From Polytrichum commune (taxonomy: Eukaryota > Streptophyta > Polytrichopsida > Polytrichales > Polytrichaceae), in assembly GCA_950295325.1 (NCBI GenBank), contig OX485807.1, forward strand, positions 7,132,501 through 7,196,500: a DNA stretch of 64,000 bases. The letters run 5' to 3'. Positions 56,519 to 64,000 of the stretch are shown here, one piece after another (positions within the stretch are counted from its first letter, which is position 1; every line of letters begins with the position of its first letter). Below the pieces are notes generated by a model that worked only from the letters and a program-made list of their open reading frames with translations, had not been told where the DNA came from and made no database searches. Both the position numbers and the translations under genes were made by a program.

Positions 56519-59511
56519 CTGCATGAAAACCAAATATTAGACAATGGAACATTTATTTTCAAATCTTACTTTTTCTAAGTTATGGTTACAATTCTAAATT
56601 CAAGTCATAACTTCATAATGATTTTGTAAAAACATCCATTTGTGTGCCACATACCTTTTGATTACAATAATCGATGAATGTGGATGAAGAAAAATCCCAT
56701 ATTCGAGAGCCTTGGTGTTCTTTTTCCACAATCATACGACCCATATCCCGCAATTGATCATGCATATCCAAACCACCATATTCGTCAACTTTTAGCAATG
56801 ATTTGTCTTGTAGCCTTTCAAAACTTTGCTCTATAATGCTTTTATCATCATCATCAAAGCATCTCAGTATAGTCTCTTTTGTAGATTGCAAGCCACCAAT
56901 CCATGAGTCTTTGCAAAAGAAACAAGATATATCCAAGAACATGTTCTTTTCCCTTTCATTGAGCTCATCAAAACTTGTGCGTAATGTATTCCAAATTCTA
57001 CGATCTTCACTTCCATCATGCCTTGCCCTCAACAATCTTTGCAATTTTCGCTCCCATATTCTCAAACGTTTTTCCCCATTTAAGGAACTACCCATCACCT
57101 CCAAACTCAACGGGAGTCCATCACAAGCGTTCACAATTTTCTTCACTACATATGTCAAGTATGGCAAGCATGGTTGGTTGGTTGGTTGTAAAACTTGCAT
57201 GCATTGAAAATAATTCCAAAGATTGTTGCCCATCAAGGGTTTTCACATCCACTTTACCAACCACGTGTACATATGCTTCCAAGGACTTCCATTCACGAGA
57301 AGTGGCAATGAGTTTACTTCCATCGCCATCTTGAAATTTATGATTGCCCAATAGTTCATTGAGTTGGTTTGCCTCACCAACATTGTCCACAAGAATAAGG
57401 ATTTTTTGTGTGCTTTGTAATTGGGTCAAAATCTCTCGTCCTTCCTTTAATGTTTTGGTTTCGGGTAGCACTTTCACATTTTGTAGGTTGTATTTCACTA
57501 CAAAAGTACAACTTTCATCTTTGAAGGCATTTACAAAGACTGTCGCATCATATTGGTGGGAGATGTGATCACTTAGAGCAGCCGCAAATGTTGATTTGGC
57601 GATTCCACCCATGCCCACAAACCCCACACTTCCAACACGTTGGAGTAGCTTTTCCAATTTTAGCATCTTTTCTTTGAGGCCAATCAATTTGAAATCCTCC
57701 TTCACGTTGTATCCCCCCTACAAAATGTCAATATACCAAGTTAATTCATTGCTATTGAACAAATCATATAAGTTACATGAGGTCTTACATTGTATTCCAC
57801 TGTTAAATCTATGATATTATGATTGGTCAAGATTCATCCAACTTTCTTTGCAAATAAATATTGACAAAGTGGTATTCACCTCATGTCGCATTTGATTTGA
57901 TGATGTGTCTTTTGATTGCTCTTCAATTTTTGATAATGAGGTGGTATTACCAAGCTTCAAACCGAAAAGAAATGTGGGCTCATTGAATTGGTCGGGATCT
58001 ACAACATCATGGAAAGTCTCGAGGATTGCATCATTCTTTAATTTTCTTAGAGTCTTATGAATATCAAGGAATGTTGGCCTTTTTGAAGGTTCCCGGGACC
58101 AACATATATGTATCAATGATTTCAATCCTTCCGAGCAGGCTTGAGGGAGCTCGGGTCTTTCACCATTCAAGATAGAATTCTTGTAATCACAAAGACGATA
58201 ATCATTAAAATTTCTCTTTCTTAAAAGGATCTCAGAGCACATCATGCCAAAACTAAAGACGTCTGTTTTGAATGCATCTACCTTTGAACTTCTTTCAAGA
58301 ACCTCAGGTGCCATATACCCACAAGTTCCATATATACTCTCACCAATGGGCACCTTTGAAAAGCTTGTCACTTCAATTTTGGATATACCAAAATCAACTA
58401 GCTTCACATGCACATGTTTCACACTAGTTGAATCATTCAAAGTTAGGACAACATTATCAAGCTTCAAGTCACGATGGGCAACTTCCATATCGTGAAGGTA
58501 GCACAATCCGCTTGCGATTTGCAACATAATATCAATTATATTTTCTTCATTGAACGAAGTTTGTTGATTTAAGAAACATAACAAGTCCATTGTTCCTCGC
58601 TCGGTGACAATTTCAAACATTTTCTTTTTTTTGCCTTGAATGTTCTTCCTCATGAAGCCACAATAACACAACTTGATGTTCGGATGATCCCTAGGAAAGC
58701 CACAACAAAACAACTTGATGATGTTCGGATGATTCAATCCTCCCAAAATACTTGCTTCTTTCCAAATCATTTTTTCATTTTGAATCATTTCGTCATGGTC
58801 TAGGCCATTGACTTCGATGACCTTTGTGACAGTTTCAAATTCTAACCATCTTGTGCGGTATACACTTCCTGATGCACCTCCACCCAAAGGAGCACGTCGC
58901 CTTCCATATTCAGGGCAAGGGTAGTCATGAGGAAACATGATGCTATCCAATTCACCACCTTCTGCCCTTTGAAGACCCTTTACTCGTCCCATTAGGTACC
59001 GTACAAGAGTGCAATCTTTGCAACTTGCAGTTCTGCACATTTCCAAGTGCTTTGAAAACCTTTCAAACATTGAATTATGGTCCTCTTCAACTTCATCAGT
59101 GCACGTTGGAAAAAATGTTGTAGAGCTTTCAATCTTCGAAATTTTAGTTTTTCGACTAGGAAAAATATGAGAAATTGCGTTGCACATTGTGTGGAAAGAA
59201 CACTCAAAGTCCTCAAGAAGTTCCCTGAAGGTCTCTTTGTTATTGAGTTGCTTCACAACAACTCCACACCAATCATCAATGCAACATTCTTCTATCACAC
59301 CCCTTGCCTTGTTCACAACGAGGAGCATGTCTTCCTCCACTCGGCGAAAGACATTCCCATGTGAACCATGGGCAATTGTTTCAATTGCTTGCACACCCTT
59401 GCGGAAGTTGTCCAACAAATTTTTGCATTGTCGTCTATTCAAAACTTCTTCTGGAAATGATAGATTGGGAAAATTTGCAAACTCCATTGGTACTCGTAGA
59501 AAGTTCGTCAT
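53948..59511 (-). CDS. Kinase-NB-ARC-LRR (PNL-type) immune receptor gene, three exons, frameshifted
   Basis: Exons 59511-57880, 57717-56655 and 56518-53948 are joined by introns of 162 and 136 bp with GT/AG borders (CATGAG|GTGAAT...TTGTAG|GGG; CAAAAG|GTATGT...TGCAG|GATAC), all in phase 0. Together they encode an N-terminal helical region, a protein kinase, an NB-ARC switch and an LRR domain, about 1750 residues. Kinase-fused NB-LRR proteins are known from mosses and are taken to be intracellular immune receptors. Exon 2 is 1063 nt, one more than a multiple of three, so the chain shifts frame and as read would stop at about residue 742. ATG at 59511 is the first in this frame; the upstream ATG at about 59541 is in another frame with an early stop. 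May be a pseudogene, or the shift may be a sequence error. Confidence 0.85.
53985..56090 (-). repeat. LRR-coding tandem array, ~15 x 144 bp
   Basis: Near-identical 144 bp units, e.g. GATTTGCATCC at 54066 and 54210. Variation between units falls mainly on the exposed positions of the two beta-strands: LDF/LYF/LNF with HG/NG/RG, and GM/YM/DM/RM with WE/WK/SE/SK. Confidence 0.93.
56655..57717 (-). CDS. Exon 2: NB-ARC domain with frameshift
   Basis: Motifs in order: P-loop GMGGIAKST, kinase-2 ILILVDNV, RNBS-B GSKLIATSR, then after a frame change GLPL in CDGLPLSLEVMGSSL, RNBS-D MFLDISCFF and MHD in LDMHDQLRDMG. RNBS-D and MHD are of the TIR/PNL-like rather than CC type. The P-loop has Ala where Gly precedes the Lys, a position that is nearly always Gly. 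The frame changes within (GGTT)4 at 57172-57188; gain of one 4 bp unit would give exactly the observed shift. Upstream frame stops at 57121. Confidence 0.85.
57172..57188. repeat. Tetranucleotide tract at frameshift
   Basis: (GGTT)4G on the plus strand, AACC repeats on the coding strand. It is the point where the NB-ARC frame changes. Confidence 0.8.
57880..59511 (-). CDS. Exon 1: N-terminal helical domain and protein kinase
   Basis: Residues 1-120 are helical with KQLNNKETFRELLEDFE, resembling the N-terminal domain found before some plant kinases (DUF1221 / MLKL-type bundle; tentative). The kinase spans about residues 205-495 (numbering from the ATG shifts these by about three): Gly loop LGGGASGSV, Lys in VTKVIEV, catalytic HRDLKLDN, DFG in LVDFGIS, APE in GYMAPEV, and the WSREPSKRPTF end motif. 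All catalytic residues are kept, so an active Ser/Thr or TKL-type kinase is expected. Two near-duplicate phrases in lobe N (LFCCGFPRDHPNI and LCYCGFMR) suggest a small internal duplication. The exon ends in phase 0 at CATGAG. Confidence 0.88.
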
Positions 59512-59520
59512 TTCCAACAC

Positions 59521-61541
59521 TGGTGATTTCTTGTTTCCATAAAATTGTTGTCATAAAAAATACTAGTTGCTCAAAATGAGTAGTGTACACCTTCAAGCAC
59601 AATCATATTGAAATGCAAAAGTAAGGGTTATGATTGATTTTAAAGATACAAGTTTCCAATATACAAAGCTATCAATGTATTACTAGCAACCTCAAATCAT
59701 GTTTCCATTACTTCATTAAAATAAAGATTGACATGATTATAGAAACCACCAAGGGATTGGGAGACCAAACTCCAGTCTCAAGGTTTTCTTAATGTAATTT
59801 TTGGTGTTGAGAATTGTTTTTATTAGATTTCTTCTTCCTAAAGCTTGTATACAAAAGTTCTATATAAGTACCCAAGGTACGACATACATATATGAAGTAT
59901 TATTATATTTAAATCTCATTTCCTACTTACAACTAGTTAACAATTATGTGGATGCACGCTCAATGAACATTTTTACAATGTTTGTCATGAACTCAATCAC
60001 ATGGTTTATATTGTATATGAGAAAACAAGGAACTTGTTAAGCTTAGGACACTTTCAAAGCATTAAAACATCAAACAACTCAGGGATGTGGCAAAATCTAA
60101 ACATGACAAAGTGAAAAACCCTACGACTTGTCTAAAGCGAATAATTTCCCCTTGTACACTCGATCTTTGGAGTCCCATGTTCACCATGGAAATGCTAATG
60201 GTCAAAGGTCCTTATAAAGTGGGCATTAAGCATGTTCGAGCTTAGAAACAAATGTAGATTTTGTAGCTTAATTCCTTCGAACACCCAAATAGGTTAACTT
60301 CAAGACATTGTTGATTTGCATGTTATGAATCATTTCATATATGACTATTGAAATTCAATGTTTATGAACACTTGTACATGATCATCATTGAATCAACTAA
60401 AGCCATTTCGAAATGCATTGATGTAACTACAAGTTTGTTTGACGCAACTTGGCAAAGCAAAGCAACACTCTCTTCACACATCCATCATGACAATTATTTC
60501 ATTGAAGCATCATAAAGACAAATTACACATCATGCATACTACTTCAGGTCAAGCAATATGCGTCAAGAAGGAATGCTCCCTACATCCCACAATCTACATA
60601 TGTATTACACATACAAAAAATGAACCTTGTACAAGCCACATGAAGACTACCTTCAAAACACCAAATCAAAAGTTTTAGGTTGGTCTCTTAATGAGTTTTC
60701 ATAACATGAAATAACCTAGAAAAACAATAAGTAGCAAGTCCTCATATACCCATCACAACTAGGATGAGAACAATACATGCACAAAAGGTCACTCTAGGTA
60801 GAATATAATAAAGTATAATTCTATGCCTTTGACTAGGACAAAGTAATGCAAAGTAATGCTTAGAATGGGACTTTGTGTACTAGGTAGCAAAAGTTATAAT
60901 AACAAAGTCAAACACACATGGTGATCCAATGAAGGGGCTACACCAAAGTCAACATTGTGCTACAACCAAGAAGGATAACCCCCAAATATGGCTTACAATT
61001 AGTTGTAGCCATGTTAAGGGGTCCATTACGTAGTTTGTTAAGCCATATATAGATGAATACTTGACTAATTTGGGATCTCTAGTATTGACTCCACATTAAA
61101 TTTGTTCCAAAAAGGAAAAAATTGAGGTGTATGGGATTCTAAAATTTCAACCTCAATTCATAAGGCTACCACAAATTCTTGGCTCCAATACATGGCACAA
61201 TTTCAAAAACATGAACCAACTAATACATGACGCAATAAGACCACTCTCAAAACATCACATCACACAAACTCAAAATCTTTATATAAACTTGATCATACCC
61301 ACAAGAACCACTCTATAGGGATGTTTAAACAATTTTCCACTCAGAGCATGCACATTTTTCCATCTTGAGGTAGTGTATTGATGCACACCTTGGAGAAAAT
61401 TGATACCTCTCCGACGTTTACAACACCACCAAAACATGTCCACTACTATATCGACCTCATAATCCAAACTTTGTATATTCAACAAAGATAAAACCAATCA
61501 TTAAATAAAACATAAAATTTAACCCAATACTATACTACCTT
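59521..61541. other. AT-rich intergenic region
   Basis: Upstream of the receptor gene. No coding sequence, RNA gene or mobile element recognised; short ORFs look random. Confidence 0.5.
59861..59866 (-). promoter_or_regulatory. Possible TATA box of the kinase-NB-LRR gene
   Basis: TATATA about 350 bp upstream of the ATG, reading CTTATATAGAAC on the coding strand. Spacing would leave a leader of about 320 nt. Weak evidence in AT-rich DNA. Confidence 0.25.
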
Positions 61542-62511
61542 TGTCACCCATCTCTCCAAGAGGACTGCCTCCAACACCATGGGCACAACAAGGATCCCGA
61601 AGTGAGACCCGGGACTTGTGACGCGATAAGTGAGAGGGCCCAAGTGGTCCTAATGTGGGTGAGGGCCCTGGGCGTTGGAAACGCCTCTCACCCATGGAAA
61701 CTAGAAGTCACGAGGATAAGGCCATGAGCATTGAATAATTTATGGCGTCCGGATTTTTAAATGTTCAAGAACTCCCCAATTGGAGGTGTCAGCTAGTAGA
61801 TATGGCAATTTGAGTGGGACACCTAGGGACAACGCCATGGAACTGCAATGACTTGGGAGTGGCGTCTGAGACTGCCAAGGTTAGAATAGCCATGACTTCT
61901 GCAATAGTTGACCAGATGGGGTTGAAGAAGGGTCTATCGGCATCTATGCGAAGAGTAGATGCCGATGCAGTGGTCACTTGATAAAATCAAACATCACACA
62001 AATAGTTATGGAGGTTTGAAACTACTAGGGGATTCCAAGTCCGGTGGCTAAGGGAAAATGTTTACTTCGTCCCGAGTCTTTAGAGAGAGACAAAAAAATT
62101 ACTTGATAGTGGGGTAGGGGCCCTGCCCAAAGTTCTAGAAGCTTATATGAGTGAGGCAGTGTACTCAACCAATCCCACCCGAGGCAAAAAAGCATAGCCC
62201 AGGGGCATTGGCCCAACGTGGGTGCATTGTTGCCAAGTATGCCTTAGGTTGTTGTAGTGTTATTCCGGCAAGGCAATGATCAACTCAAGATTAGACTTCC
62301 ATGAATGGAAGTCCATAACTAACCATTGGCTATATACTTAGGAGAGAGGTCGGAATGCATATGTAGGAGGCTTGGTTTATGAGCTTGGAGATCCAAGGTA
62401 TGGGGAGTTAACCATGAACGTATGTGGGATGTGCAGGTTAGCGCTCATGACACTTGCTAGAGTTGCGAGGCGGTGAAGATAAATTAAGGGACACTAGCAA
62501 GAGTTGCAACA
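61542..62511 (+). repeat. Old diverged family-1 solo LTR, TSD ACCTT/ACCTC
   Basis: 970 bp aligning over its length with the plus-oriented family-1 LTR (TGTCACCCATCTCTCC at the start, AGAGTTGCAACA at the end) but with many substitutions and small indels. Flanks ACCTT (61537-61541) and ACCTC (62512-62516) match at 4 of 5. The central palindrome and most hairpins are decayed. No internal region. Confidence 0.85.
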
Positions 62512-64000
62512 ACCTCTCAATATTATAATGACATTAGTCCAAATTTTGAACAATTTTGCAACACTTTCGGGATTTTTGAAATGTCTCCCAAATGGCCATC
62601 CCTTCAATAAGTTCCAATGGATTTTGAAAAACAATTTCATTATAAACATGACCATGTTCTATTTTTTGAAAGATACAAGTAATTAGTTATTGAATCCTAG
62701 AAATAGTTTACAAAAAAAAATGATGACAACATATCATGGTGTTAAATCGAGATGTTAAGTAACAGATGCAGACACAAAGATACAAAGATGCATGCCTCAT
62801 ACTACAAAACACTAACGCACCATGACATAGTGTTGAGCTAGTACAAGCAACCCAACGCAACTCTAATATCCACACACTCTATGTCGAACAATATACGAAA
62901 TCCATTCTCTGTAGGTTGGAAGGGCGGCAAGCCTCTTCCACAACAAAGATGGAAGGGAGCCTCTTGCCACAAGAAAGGGAGGAGGCGAAAGAAAGGGGCT
63001 AAGTTGGTCTCCTAATGAAGCTCAACCTAAAAATTTTCATAATCTAAGTTAGTGTGCCTAATGGTTGCAAGACTAGGCACTTGTGGATAATGGTGTTGTC
63101 AACACCTGACAGGTTGGTAGGTCATATTGATATCCCTCTTATTTGTATAGTTATTGGTGTCACTTTGTTGAATTGGTGAATCATCTAAATGGGGAAACCA
63201 ACGATCAGTAAGTTAGTGAAAGAGGAAAACAATCACTTAACTTAGTGATTGTCGGTCCAATCTGCCAATGCAGAAAGAAAAAAAATTTAGAGCATCTTAG
63301 CACTCACAACCGAAGTTCATGTGGGCCCCAGTGGCATGTCTAAAAAAGACAAGTTGGCAACCCAACGCTTAGTCCATCAACAACATAGCAATTTAAACAA
63401 ACAAAATGAACATGAACATGATAACAACATACAAATGAACATGATAAAATCAGGAGAATTACCACTAAACTAACCTTCTATAATTTTTGTATTCTAACTC
63501 TGATTTTGAAACTTGAAATGACTATTTGCTTTCTAAGGTCACCTGATCCTCACAATTCTAAGAAATAGCATGACATCCAAGAAATAGCACCGCATTTTAA
63601 GTAACGACAAGAAACTAAAATACACAATACAATTCCCTAGTTATGGCCTTTGAGACAGTGAGAATTTGGTGGTCATTCTTAATTGGATGCCTATACTTGA
63701 ATGGCATATGAGAAGGCTTGTAGTGAAGATTGGACACCAATCAAATGTCAATTTCAGGCATCGTCAAGGTTTTGGGGACATGCACCATCTTAAGCCCCTT
63801 GCAGTTGATGGGGTCAAGTCCTATGTACCATACATCATGCCGTCATCTAACATGGTTAATGTTCTATTTAGAATTATATTATCTGACATGTGGCATGTCA
63901 CATGTCAGACCCAACACTTTGGCTAACTTAAGTAAATTGTGCACAAATTTGCTGGAGCAAAATGCAATTTATCGTTATTACAATAAAATATGTATTTTTA
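62512..64000. other. AT-rich intergenic region at right edge
   Basis: No gene recognised. A near-palindrome CTGACATGTGG/CATGTCACATGTCAG lies at about 63890-63915. The 86-codon ORF at 63666 has no visible motif. Confidence 0.45.

Noticed and set aside
57121..57236. A small intron instead of a frameshift in exon 2
   Set aside because: I found no GT...AG pair with good context spanning the AACC tract that would keep the NB-ARC motifs; a 4 bp slippage explains the length exactly. cDNA could still overturn this.
60439..60678. 79-codon ORF in the intergenic region
   Set aside because: No motif, random-looking composition in AT-rich DNA, no splice or promoter context.
63666..63926. 86-codon ORF at the right edge
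   Set aside because: No recognisable domain and a near-palindrome inside it; not supported as a gene.

Overview
The window reads as nuclear DNA of a land plant, most likely a moss. It holds long nested arrays of LTR retrotransposons primed by initiator tRNA-Met, a spliced gene fusing a protein kinase to NB-ARC and LRR domains (an architecture known from mosses), and a SWIM zinc-finger gene fragment. The assignment to moss is inference from these architectures, not from a database match. No bacterial, organellar, rRNA or tRNA gene was recognised.

Positions 1-8217 carry remnants of one Ty3/gypsy chromodomain-type family (here 'family 1', LTR about 974 bp): a plus-strand element running in from the left edge (A, 1-5355) and minus-strand pieces that share one LTR (B/C, 5356-8217). 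Positions 8218-12460 are different DNA: a short unclassified ORF, a three-copy 95 bp repeat, a 399-codon minus-strand ORF resembling plant mobile-element gag-like proteins, and a TCCGGA-rich block (H). H is interrupted by a complete family-1 element (I, 12461-19354, target duplication GAAGG), reappears at 19355-19668, is interrupted again by the nest G, and ends near 47105.

The nest at 19669-46729 can be unpacked from 5 bp target duplications: G (GTCTG) contains D (TAGGT), D contains a solo LTR (ATATA) and E (AGGTG), and E contains F (AATGC). All are the same family inserted into itself. Every copy has LTRs, a primer-binding site and a polypurine tract, yet every copy lacks the reverse-transcriptase core and has broken gag/pol frames. 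LTR pairs are nevertheless nearly identical, so the family appears to be moved by enzymes supplied elsewhere.

Positions 47106-53192 hold a second LTR-like family ('family 2', ends TGTGAG...CTCACA, 1.6-1.9 kb), each unit carrying a different minisatellite in the same place. Positions 53497-53788 are a SWIM zinc-finger fragment.

Positions 53948-59511 (minus strand) are the main host gene, in three exons: N-terminal helical region plus kinase, NB-ARC, then an LRR domain built from about 15 near-identical 48-residue (144 bp) units. Exon 2 carries a +1-type frameshift at a tetranucleotide tract and the P-loop has Gly to Ala, so this copy may be inactive. The remaining DNA to 64000 is AT-rich intergenic sequence with one old, diverged family-1 solo LTR (61542-62511).
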